A program made the position numbers and the translations under genes. 64,000 nt of DNA from an uncultured Clostridia bacterium (lineage in GTDB: Bacteria > Bacillota > Clostridia > Oscillospirales > Oscillospiraceae), in assembly GCA_947173485.1 (NCBI GenBank), contig CAMWFH010000002.1, forward strand, positions 147,833-211,832, written 5' to 3'. This document shows, piece after piece, positions 57,646 through 64,000 of the stretch. The notes under the pieces are model-generated. The model was not told where the DNA came from. It saw only the letters and a list, made by a program, of their open reading frames with translations, and did no database searches. Numbering within the stretch: position 1 is the first letter of the stretch; each line of letters begins with the position of its first letter.

Positions 57646-58833
57646 ATGAAGATCCTGGTCATCAACGCCGGCAGTTCCTCTCTGAAGTATCAGTTCATGG
57701 AGAGCGAGGGGGGCGAGGTATTCGCCAAGGGCCTCTGTGAGCGCATCGGCATCGACGGCCGCCTGACCCACAAGGTCCCCGGACGGGAGGACGTGAAGCA
57801 GGACATCCCCATGCCCACCCACAGCGAGGCCATCCAGGCCGTGCTGGACATCATGGTGGACCCGGACAAGGGGGTCATCGCCTCCACCGATGAGATCGCC
57901 GCCGTGGGCCATCGTGTCCTCCACGGGGGCATGGCCTTCACCGAGAGCTGCCTCATCGACGATAAGTGCATCGAGGCCATCAAGAAGTGCATCCCCTTAG
58001 GGCCCCTCCACAACCCCGCCAACCTGATGGGCATCGAGGCCTGCCAGAAGATCATGCCCAAGACCCCCCAGGTGGCCGTGTTCGACACCGCCTTCCACAT
58101 GACCATGCCCCCCAAGGCATACATCTATGCCATCCCCTATGAATACTATGAGAAGGACGACGTCCGCCGCTACGGCTTCCACGGCACCAGCCACCGCTAC
58201 GTCTCCGCCCGGGCCATCGATATGCTGGGCAACCCTGCCCACAGCCGGGTGATCTCCTGCCACCTGGGCAACGGCTCCTCCCTGGCCGCCGTGGTGGACG
58301 GCAAGGTGGTGGACACCTCCATGGGCCTTGGCCCTCTGGCCGGCTTCCCCATGGGCACCCGCTCCGGCGACGTGGACGCCACCATCTTAGAGTACCTGAT
58401 GGGCCGCTACGGCTACGACATCAAGGAGATGCTGACCATTCTGAACAAGAAGAGCGGCGTCCTGGGCATCTCCGGCGTCTCCTCCGACTTCCGCGATCTG
58501 GACGAGGCCGCCCAGAAGGGCAACGAGCGGGCCCAGCTGGCGCTGGATAAGTTCATCTACGAGGTCCGTAAGTTCATCGGCGCTTATGCCGCCGCCATGG
58601 GCGGGGTGGACGCCATCCTCTTCACCGCCGGCATCGGCGAGAACTCCATCGCCCTCCGGGCCAAGATCTGCGAGGGGCTGGAGTACATGGGCATCAAGAT
58701 GGACCCGGAGAAGAACAACGTCCGGGGCAAGGAGGTGGACGTGTCCGCCGAGGGCTCCCAGGTGAAGATCTTCGTCATCCCCACCAACGAGGAGCTGATG
58801 ATCGCCAGCGACACCGCCGCCTTGGTAAAATAA
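57646..58833 (+). CDS. ackA: acetate kinase
   Basis: The 395-residue ASKHA enzyme makes ATP and acetate from acetyl phosphate. Motifs: N-A-G-S-S-S-L-K-Y near residue 5, H-R-V-L-H-G-G near 88, G-F-H-G-T-S-H-R-Y near 175, G-N-G-S-S-L-A-A and F-T-A-G-I-G-E-N-S. Length is usual. The phosphotransacetylase gene is not in the window. AAGGAG precedes the start. Confidence 0.97.
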   Translation: MKILVINAGSSSLKYQFMESEGGEVFAKGLCERIGIDGRLTHKVPGREDVKQDIPMPTHSEAIQAVLDIMVDPDKGVIASTDEIAAVGHRVLHGGMAFTESCLIDDKCIEAIKKCIPLGPLHNPANLMGIEACQKIMPKTPQVAVFDTAFHMTMPPKAYIYAIPYEYYEKDDVRRYGFHGTSHRYVSARAIDMLGNPAHSRVISCHLGNGSSLAAVVDGKVVDTSMGLGPLAGFPMGTRSGDVDATILEYLMGRYGYDIKEMLTILNKKSGVLGISGVSSDFRDLDEAAQKGNERAQLALDKFIYEVRKFIGAYAAAMGGVDAILFTAGIGENSIALRAKICEGLEYMGIKMDPEKNNVRGKEVDVSAEGSQVKIFVIPTNEELMIASDTAALVK

Positions 58834-58850
58834 GTCTATCCCATCATCCT

Positions 58851-58880
58851 GCGGAGGGCGGCCTGCAAGGGCCGCCCCGC
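58851..58880 (+). terminator. hairpin after ackA
   Basis: GCGGAGGGCGGCC pairs with GGGCCGCCCCGC (one mismatch) around a short loop; T-tract weak (AGTTTGCC). Confidence 0.5.
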
Positions 58881-58915
58881 AGTTTGCCAGAAAGCAAGAA
58901 AGCGAGGCTGTCTTT

Positions 58916-59935
58916 ATGAAACAGAAGATCGCCGTCCTGTTCGGCGGCTGCTCCCCGGAGCATGGGGTGTCCCTCCAGTCCGCCCAGGCGGTGCTGGAGC
59001 ATATGGACCGGGACCGGTTCCAGCCGGTGCCCGTGGCCATCAGCCGGGAGGGGGCGTGGTCCCTATATGAGGGGCCCCTGGACGCCATCGGGGAGGACCA
59101 CTGGCAGGACCACCCCCATACCCCCGCCATCCTCTCCCCGGACCGGGGGACCCACGGGCTGCTGGTGTTCCGGGAGGGGGGCGTGGAGACCATCCGCTTA
59201 GACGCTGCCCTGCCCATCCTCCACGGGGAGAACGGGGAGGACGGCACCATCCAGGGCCTCATCGAGCTGGCGGGTATCCCTCTGGCGGGGTGCGGCTCCC
59301 TGGCCTCCGCCCTCTGCATGGACAAGGGCCGCTCCCACCAGCTGGCCGCCCTGGCCGGGGTGGAGGTGCCCCGTGGGCAGGTCATCCTGGCGGGGGAGAG
59401 GCCCGATGAGAGCATTGGGTACCCCTGCTTCGTCAAGCCCCTCCGGGCCGGGTCCTCCTTCGGGATCTCCCGGGTGGAGACGCCGGAGGAGCTGCCGGCG
59501 GCGCTGGAGCTGGCGGCAAAGTATGGCCGGGAGATCATCGTGGAGGAGGCCATCCCCGGCGTGGAGGTGGGGACTTCCCTCATGGGCAACGAGGAGCTGA
59601 CGGTGGGGGAGGTGGATATGATCCAGCTCTCCGGCGGGTTCTTCAACTTCACGGAGAAGTATAACCTCATTACATCCGATATCTTAGTCCCCGCCCCCAT
59701 CCCGGCGGAGAAGGCGGCGGAGCTCAAGGCCGCCGCCCGGAAGGTCTACCGGGCCCTGGACTGCCACGGCTTCGCCCGCATCGACTTCTTCCTCACCCCT
59801 GATGGGCGCATCGTGTTCAACGAGGTGAACACCATCCCCGGCTTCACCGCCCACAGCCGGTTCCCCAATATGATGAAGGCCGCCGGCCTCAGCTTTACCG
59901 AGGTCATCACCCGAGCCATCGGGCTGGCCAGATAG
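58916..59935 (+). CDS. D-alanine ligase of the Van (D-Ala-D-Ser, VanG-like) branch
   Basis: The 339-residue ATP-grasp enzyme joins D-Ala to a D-amino acid for the peptidoglycan stem. It has V-L-F-G-G-C-S-P-E-H, L-H-G-E-N-G-E-D-G-T, V-K-P-L-R-A-G-S-S-F-G and N-E-V-N-T-I-P-G-F-T. The wording N-F-T-E-K-Y-N-L around the omega loop and H-S-R-F-P-N-M-M follow VanG-type ligases more closely than housekeeping Ddl as I remember them. No vanXY, vanT or vanR/S genes adjoin it, so it may simply be this organism's Ddl. AAGCAAGAAAGCGAGG lies upstream. Confidence 0.8.
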   Translation: MKQKIAVLFGGCSPEHGVSLQSAQAVLEHMDRDRFQPVPVAISREGAWSLYEGPLDAIGEDHWQDHPHTPAILSPDRGTHGLLVFREGGVETIRLDAALPILHGENGEDGTIQGLIELAGIPLAGCGSLASALCMDKGRSHQLAALAGVEVPRGQVILAGERPDESIGYPCFVKPLRAGSSFGISRVETPEELPAALELAAKYGREIIVEEAIPGVEVGTSLMGNEELTVGEVDMIQLSGGFFNFTEKYNLITSDILVPAPIPAEKAAELKAAARKVYRALDCHGFARIDFFLTPDGRIVFNEVNTIPGFTAHSRFPNMMKAAGLSFTEVITRAIGLAR

Positions 59936-59943
59936 CGCTGTGC

Positions 59944-59979
59944 GGGCCGTCCCCTGGACCAACAGGGGGCGGCCCCTTT
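59944..59979 (+). terminator. terminator of the D-Ala ligase gene
   Basis: GGGCCGTCCCCTG pairs with CAGGGGGCGGCCC (one mismatch) and is followed by CTTTG. Confidence 0.6.
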
Positions 59980-60046
59980 GCCGTTTCGGTCTATTTTCTA
60001 CGGTCCCAGGGTCCACCTATGGGGGCAATTCTGTCGAAACTGCCCA

Positions 60047-60075
60047 TTGACTTTATCGCTTTAGAGTTATATAGT
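60047..60075 (+). promoter_or_regulatory. sigma-A promoter of the leader peptide and ABC importer
   Basis: TTGACT (60047-60052), 17 bases, TATAGT (60070-60075). Transcription would start near 60082, upstream of a short leader gene. Confidence 0.8.
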
Positions 60076-60120
60076 AACGGCGTACTCATTTTGAGCCAGC
60101 CGGCAGAGAGGAGCTTTTCG

Positions 60121-60213
60121 ATGCGTGTGTTTTCTTATCCCGCCCCGAACTCCTATTTCCGCTTTATGAAGGTCCGCTTTGCGGGCCGTTTTGAGCGTGG
60201 GCTGTCCGGCTGA
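60121..60213 (+). CDS. 30-residue aromatic-rich leader peptide
   Basis: GAGAGGAG (60106-60113) sits seven bases before ATG 60121. The peptide has five Phe and two Tyr in 30 residues, including V-F-S-Y, S-Y-F-R-F, V-R-F and G-R-F. Its last codons (CTG TCC GGC) contain one strand of an antiterminator. The longer in-frame start at 60019 is rejected because it lies before the promoter. This is the classic layout of an amino-acid attenuator that senses charged tRNA-Phe (or Tyr). Confidence 0.65.
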   Translation: MRVFSYPAPNSYFRFMKVRFAGRFERGLSG

Positions 60214-60270
60214 AACAGATGGGGACCGTGGGATGAGGAGCGGCTCTGTTTTCGGACAGGGCCGCTTTTT
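60202..60270 (+). promoter_or_regulatory. transcription attenuator: competing antiterminator and terminator
   Basis: The terminator is GCGGCTCTG/CAGGGCCGC (60240-60265, one G-U pair) followed by TTTTT. CTGTCCG at 60202-60208, inside the leader gene, is the exact complement of CGGACAG at 60253-60259, which covers the terminator loop and the start of its 3' arm. A ribosome that reaches the leader stop would cover CTGTCCG and let the terminator form; one stalled at the Phe codons would leave it free. Confidence 0.65.
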
Positions 60271-60306
60271 ATCATCCCCAAAATATTGTATAAGGAGATA
60301 TGAAGG

Positions 60307-61359
60307 ATGAAAAAGAAAGCTCTTGCTCTCCTGCTGGTCCTGACCATGGCCCTGAGCCTGGCGGCCTGCGGGAACGATGACCAGCAGAAGGACAGCAGCC
60401 CCAGCAACAGCGGCCAGCCCGGCACCAGCCAGGACGATCTCCAGCAGGGGCCCGGTAATTTGCCTCCTGACCAGATCCCTCAGTACACCGTGGGCATCAG
60501 CCAGTACATGGTCCATCCGGCCCTGGACGATGCCACCGAGGGCTTCAAGGACGCCCTGAACGCCCTGCTCCCCGGCCAGGTGACCTTTGACGAGAAGAAC
60601 GCCGCCGGCGACAGCAACACCTGCACCACGATCGCCAATGGTTTCGTAGCCGCTAATGTGGACCTGATCCTGGCCAATGCCACCCCCGCCCTCACCTCCG
60701 CCGCCACCGCCACCAACGAGATCCCTATCCTGGCCACCTCCATCACCGAATACGGCGTGGCTCTGGGCATCGAGAACTTCTCCGGCACCGTGGGCGGCAA
60801 CGTCTCCGGCACCTCCGACCTGGCTCCCCTGGACCAGCAGGCGGCCATGATCTCCGAGTGGTTCCCCGAGACCAAGACCGTGGGCCTGCTCTACTGCTCC
60901 GCCGAGCCCAACAGCCAGTACCAGGTGGACGAGGTCCAGAAGTTCCTGGAGGCGAAGGGCATCACCTGCACCCAGTACCCCTTCTCTGATACCAACGACC
61001 TGCCTGCCGTGACCCAGACCGCCGCCGCCAACAGCGACGTGATCTATGTCCCCACCGACAACACCTGCGCCGAGAACACCGGCATCATCGACAACATCTG
61101 CCGTCCCGCCGGCGTGCCCATCATCGCCGGGGAGGAGGGCATCTGCGGCGGCTGCGGCGTGGCCACCCTGTCCATCAGCTACTACGACATCGGCTACAAG
61201 ACCGGTGAGATGGCCGCCCAGATCCTCACCGGCGAGGCCAACATCGCCGAGATGCCCATCCAGTACGCTCCCCAGTTCACCAAGAAGTACAACGAGGCCA
61301 TCTGCACCGACCTGGGCCTGACGGTCCTGGAGGGCTACGAGGCCATCACCGCCGGCTGA
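60307..61359 (+). CDS. ABC transporter substrate-binding lipoprotein (TrpX-like, ABC_sub_bind)
   Basis: The 350-residue protein has a lipoprotein signal (L-A-L-L-L-V-L-T-M-A-L-S-L-A-A-C, lipobox near residue 21), a Gln/Ser/Pro-rich spacer and a two-lobed periplasmic-binding fold of the PF04392 kind (V-D-L-I-L-A-N-A-T-P-A, K-T-V-G-L-L-Y-C-S-A-E-P-N-S, D-V-I-Y-V-P-T-D-N). Relatives bind aromatic amino acids. With the Phe/Tyr-rich leader upstream, phenylalanine or tyrosine is the favoured ligand (inference). A terminator separates it from the permease gene. Confidence 0.85.
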   Translation: MKKKALALLLVLTMALSLAACGNDDQQKDSSPSNSGQPGTSQDDLQQGPGNLPPDQIPQYTVGISQYMVHPALDDATEGFKDALNALLPGQVTFDEKNAAGDSNTCTTIANGFVAANVDLILANATPALTSAATATNEIPILATSITEYGVALGIENFSGTVGGNVSGTSDLAPLDQQAAMISEWFPETKTVGLLYCSAEPNSQYQVDEVQKFLEAKGITCTQYPFSDTNDLPAVTQTAAANSDVIYVPTDNTCAENTGIIDNICRPAGVPIIAGEEGICGGCGVATLSISYYDIGYKTGEMAAQILTGEANIAEMPIQYAPQFTKKYNEAICTDLGLTVLEGYEAITAG

Positions 61360-61394
61360 GCCCGGCATCTTCCTAAAGCCCCAGATATTTTTCA

Positions 61395-61434
61395 AAAAAG
61401 GCCGGAAAAGGACTTCCCTTTCCCGGCCTTTTCT
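61395..61434 (+). terminator. terminator between binding-protein and permease genes
   Basis: AAAAGGCCGG pairs with CCGGCCTTTT, then CTG. Partial readthrough would yield more binding protein than permease, as is common in ABC importers. A TATACT hexamer follows at about 61436. Confidence 0.7.
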
Positions 61435-61473
61435 GCTATACTATTGACGTATATCGCTTTCTGGAGGGTCTTT

Positions 61474-62424
61474 ATGCTGAACTTCATCAATGCACTGCCG
61501 GGGGCGGTGGCCCAGGGTCTGATCTGGGGCATCATGGCCATCGGGGTGTACATCACCTACAAGCTGCTGGACATCGCTGACCTGACGGTGGACGGCTCCT
61601 TCTGCACCGGCGCGGCGGTGTTCACCGTCCTCTTCACCAGTGGGACCCATGTGCTGCCGGCCATGCTGGCCGCCGTAGGGGCGGGGATGCTGGCGGGACT
61701 GGCCACCGGGCTGCTCCACACCTTCTGCGGCATCCCGGCCATCCTGTCGGGCATCCTGACCCAGCTGGGGCTCTGGTCCGTCAACCTGGCCGTCATGAGC
61801 TGGAAGTCCACGGTGCCCATCCCCATCACCAACAACGAGTTTTTGGACAGGCTGCTGGTCTCCCTCCGGTTCATCCAGGACGTGGGGAAGGGCGTGAGGC
61901 CCTTCTATATGCACCCCATCCTGGTGGTGGGGCTCCTGACCCTGGTGCTGGTGGCCGTCCTCTACTGGTTCTTCGGCACGGAGCTGGGCTGCTCCCTCCG
62001 GGCCACCGGCTCCAACCCCAATATGGCCCGGGCCCAGGGCATCAACACCGACTTCACCAAGGTCCTGGGGCTCATGCTCTCCAACGGCCTGGTGGCCCTC
62101 TCCGGGTCCCTCCTGGCCCAGTACAACAGCGCCAGCGAGATCAATATGGGCCGGGGGGCCATCGTCATCGGCCTGGCGGCGGTGATCATCGGGGAGGTCC
62201 TCCTGGGGCGGGTGTTCCACAACTTCGCCCTGCGGCTGCTGGCGGTGTCCATTGGGGCCATCATCTACTATATCGTCATCCAGGCGGTGTTACAGACCAA
62301 GCTGAACCCCAACTATCTGAAGCTCCTCTCCGCCCTGGTGGTGGCCATCGCCCTGGCGGTGCCCTACTGGAAGGGCAAGTATGCGCGGAAGCCCGTGAAG
62401 ATCGGAGGCGAGAAGAATGCTTGA
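61474..62424 (+). CDS. ABC transporter permease (TrpY-like)
   Basis: The 316-residue membrane protein has about eight to nine helices and branched-chain/sugar-type permease features: A-I-G-V-Y-I-T-Y-K-L-L-D-I-A-D-L-T-V-D-G near residue 30 and L-R-A-T-G-S-N-P-N-M-A-R-A-Q-G-I-N near 180 (the ATPase-coupling loop). ATG 61474 follows CTGGAGGG. It overlaps the ATPase gene by eight bases. Confidence 0.88.
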   Translation: MLNFINALPGAVAQGLIWGIMAIGVYITYKLLDIADLTVDGSFCTGAAVFTVLFTSGTHVLPAMLAAVGAGMLAGLATGLLHTFCGIPAILSGILTQLGLWSVNLAVMSWKSTVPIPITNNEFLDRLLVSLRFIQDVGKGVRPFYMHPILVVGLLTLVLVAVLYWFFGTELGCSLRATGSNPNMARAQGINTDFTKVLGLMLSNGLVALSGSLLAQYNSASEINMGRGAIVIGLAAVIIGEVLLGRVFHNFALRLLAVSIGAIIYYIVIQAVLQTKLNPNYLKLLSALVVAIALAVPYWKGKYARKPVKIGGEKNA

Positions 62425-63211
62425 GATCAAAGATGTCTGGAAGACCTTCAACGCCGGCACGGTGAATGAAAAGACCGCCCTCCACGGGCTGAGCCTGACC
62501 CTGAAGGAGGGGGAGTTCGTCACGGTGATCGGCGGCAACGGGGCGGGGAAGTCCACCCTGCTCAACGCGGTGGCGGGCACCTTCCCGGTGGACGCCGGGA
62601 CCATCTCCATCGGCGGGGACGATGTGACGAAGCTGCCGGAGTACAAGCGGGCCAAGTTCATCGGCCGGGTGTTCCAGGACCCCATGCTGGGCACCGCGCC
62701 CACCATGCAGATCGGGGAGAACCTGGCCCTGGCTCTCCGGCGGGGCAAGCGCCGGGGCCTGGGCTGGGGGCTGACCCTGGAGGAGAAGGAAGCCTACTAC
62801 CGGCTCCTTCGGGACCTGGACCTGGGACTGGAGGACCGGCTGACCAGCAAGGTAGGGCTCCTGTCCGGGGGCCAGCGACAGGCGCTGACGCTACTGATGG
62901 CCTCCCTGCAAAAGCCCCGGCTGCTGCTGCTGGATGAGCATACCGCCGCCCTGGACCCCAAGACGGCGGCCAAGGTCCTGGCGCTGTCGGATAAGATCAT
63001 ATCGGAGAACCGGCTGACCACCATGATGGTCACCCACAATATGCGCGACGCCATCGCCCACGGCGACCGGCTCATCATGCTCTATGAGGGACGGATCGTG
63101 GTGGACGTGTCCGGGGAGGAGAAGCGGAAGCTGACCGTGCCCCGGCTCCTGGAGCTGTTCAGCAAGGTCAGCGGCTCCGACGAGGCGGACGATAAACTGT
63201 TGCTGTCGTGA
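62417..63211 (+). CDS. ABC transporter ATP-binding protein (TrpZ-like)
   Basis: The 264-residue ATPase has Walker A G-G-N-G-A-G-K-S-T near residue 39, signature L-L-S-G-G-Q-R-Q near 148, Walker B L-L-L-L-D-E-H-T-A-A-L-D and the switch histidine in M-V-T-H-N. It powers the importer with the two preceding gene products. Confidence 0.92.
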   Translation: MLEIKDVWKTFNAGTVNEKTALHGLSLTLKEGEFVTVIGGNGAGKSTLLNAVAGTFPVDAGTISIGGDDVTKLPEYKRAKFIGRVFQDPMLGTAPTMQIGENLALALRRGKRRGLGWGLTLEEKEAYYRLLRDLDLGLEDRLTSKVGLLSGGQRQALTLLMASLQKPRLLLLDEHTAALDPKTAAKVLALSDKIISENRLTTMMVTHNMRDAIAHGDRLIMLYEGRIVVDVSGEEKRKLTVPRLLELFSKVSGSDEADDKLLLS

Positions 63212-63219
63212 TGGAGCAG

Positions 63220-63256
63220 AAGCAAGGGAGCAGGCTGGCCTGCTCCCTTGCTTTTT
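63220..63256 (+). terminator. terminator of the ABC importer operon
   Basis: Perfect 15-bp stem (AAGCAAGGGAGCAGG and its complement) around CTGG, followed by TTT. Confidence 0.9.
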
Positions 63257-63261
63257 GGATG

Positions 63262-63290
63262 TAGACACTGGGCGGAGATCCTGTTATAAT
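63262..63290 (+). promoter_or_regulatory. sigma-A promoter of Rpn-like copy 3
   Basis: TAGACA (63262-63267), 17 bases, TATAAT (63285-63290). Confidence 0.8.
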
Positions 63291-63315
63291 AGGAGCAACA
63301 GGAAGGGGGTATCCT

Positions 63316-64000
63316 ATGAAGCGGAACGTGAAAGACAGTGTTTTTACTTTCTTGTTCAGTCAGCCGGCGGAAGCGAAAAAGCTCTATCAGGTCCTGCACC
63401 CGGAGGATACCGATATAACCGAGGCAGATATCAAGATCATCACATTGAAGAACGTGCTTTCTAATGGCCGCTATAACGATTTAGGGCTCCAGGTGCGGGC
63501 GAGGCTCATCATCCTGGCGGAGGCCCAGAGCACCTTTTGTCCCAACGTCCCCCTTCGCGTGACGCTGTATCTGGAGGACACCTACGACCGCTATATCCAG
63601 GAGAACGGCCTGTGGCTGTATGGGGAGACCCTGGTCAAGATTCCGAAACCGGAGTTGTATGTCATCTATACGGGTGGGCGGCAGGATGTGCCAGATGTAC
63701 TGCGGCTGTCGGATATGTATATGGGCGACAGCACTCATGCGGATGTGGACGTGACGGTCCATGTGTTGAAGGCGAGAGGGACCTGGGATGTCCTGGAGCA
63801 GTATATCGCGTTCTGCAAGATAGAGAGCGAGATGGTCCGGCTCTATGGCCGCAGCCAGGAGACGATCCAGAAGATCGTCAGCCAGTGCATCGAGCAGGGG
63901 ATACTGGTGGACTTCTTTAGGAGCAGAGGACAGGAGGTGTATGACGTCATGAGCATCTTGTTCGACCAGGAGAAGGTCTGGGAGATGGAGAGATACCATA
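63316..64000 (+). CDS. Rpn-like nuclease / putative transposase (copy 3), cut by window end
   Basis: The frame is open from ATG 63316 (after GGAAGGGGG) to the end of the window, at least 228 residues. It starts K-D-S-V-F-T-F-L-F-S, typical of Rpn/PDDEXK_2 relatives in Clostridia, and has R-Y-N-D-L-G-L-Q-V-R-A-R-L-I-I-L-A-E-A-Q-S near residue 52 (catalytic D and E-x-Q strand). Copies 1 and 2 lie at 19419 and 40361; the three are distant in sequence. The 3' end is missing. Confidence 0.75.
   Translation, partial: MKRNVKDSVFTFLFSQPAEAKKLYQVLHPEDTDITEADIKIITLKNVLSNGRYNDLGLQVRARLIILAEAQSTFCPNVPLRVTLYLEDTYDRYIQENGLWLYGETLVKIPKPELYVIYTGGRQDVPDVLRLSDMYMGDSTHADVDVTVHVLKARGTWDVLEQYIAFCKIESEMVRLYGRSQETIQKIVSQCIEQGILVDFFRSRGQEVYDVMSILFDQEKVWEMERYH

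Noticed and set aside
60019..60120. Longer version of the leader peptide starting at 60019
   Set aside because: It begins upstream of the -35/-10 promoter at 60047-60075; ATG 60121 has the ribosome site.
1..64000. tRNA, rRNA or insertion sequences
   Set aside because: I looked for tRNA-like cloverleaf cores, rRNA segments, and transposase genes with inverted ends and saw none. The Rpn-like genes lack visible element ends.

Overview
The window is GC-rich DNA from a strictly anaerobic, spore-forming member of the Clostridia. The best guess is the Oscillospiraceae (Flavonifractor/Lawsonibacter/Dysosmobacter-like gut bacteria). Evidence: sporulation genes (yqfC-yqfD, sigG), clostridial gene orders (yqfC-yqfD-phoH-ybeY), S-layer-homology surface proteins, an acyl-CoA dehydratase activase, Gram-positive Shine-Dalgarno sites and sigma-A promoters, and heavy use of G/C in third codon positions. 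That bias creates many long antisense shadow frames, which I left out. This assignment is inference; no rRNA or other taxonomic marker is present.

Layout. 1-10.7 kb: end of a MATE transporter, a giant acyl-CoA dehydratase activase with its own promoter and leader, two regulators (TetR, WYL), small zinc-ribbon and unknown proteins, ldh, and an EF-G/TetM-like GTPase fused to a YacP/Rae1-type NYN nuclease, behind a possible attenuator. 11-20.4 kb: a large surface protein, recR, rpe, a coiled-coil protein, recG and an Rpn-like nuclease. 20.4-28.5 kb: a second MATE transporter, a peptidase plus YfcC-type carrier operon, and the yqfC-yqfD-phoH-ybeY cluster followed by two small membrane proteins. 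28.5-35.7 kb: a cobalamin-riboswitch operon with two exported proteins that together resemble the two halves of animal transcobalamin/intrinsic factor, an ECF T protein, a PP-loop ATPase, and an ECF A-A-S triple fusion. 35.7-47.6 kb: Uma2 nuclease, ECF sigma/anti-sigma pair, sigG, a Phd/ParE-type toxin-antitoxin pair, another Rpn-like gene, a P-loop ATPase behind a hairpin that masks its ribosome site, uppP, ftsK, and an autoregulated XRE/membrane-protein operon. 47.7-50.2 kb: a membrane protein, a type III (ToxIN/AbiQ-like) toxin-antitoxin locus with a tandem-repeat RNA and a frameshifted toxin, and a second Uma2 gene. 50.3-64 kb: a two-component system with a 39-residue membrane peptide between its genes, hsp20 with a CIRCE operator, an orphan DUF6291-like gene, tmcAL, ackA, a Van-type D-Ala ligase homologue, an aromatic-residue-rich leader peptide with attenuator driving a TrpXYZ-like ABC importer, and the start of a third Rpn-like gene.

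The two most interesting systems are the B12-regulated transcobalamin-like surface uptake operon (28495-35701) and the ToxIN-like locus (48618-49357), where tandem RNA units differ in sequence but keep a hairpin. All family names come from reading the translations by eye; no database search was run.
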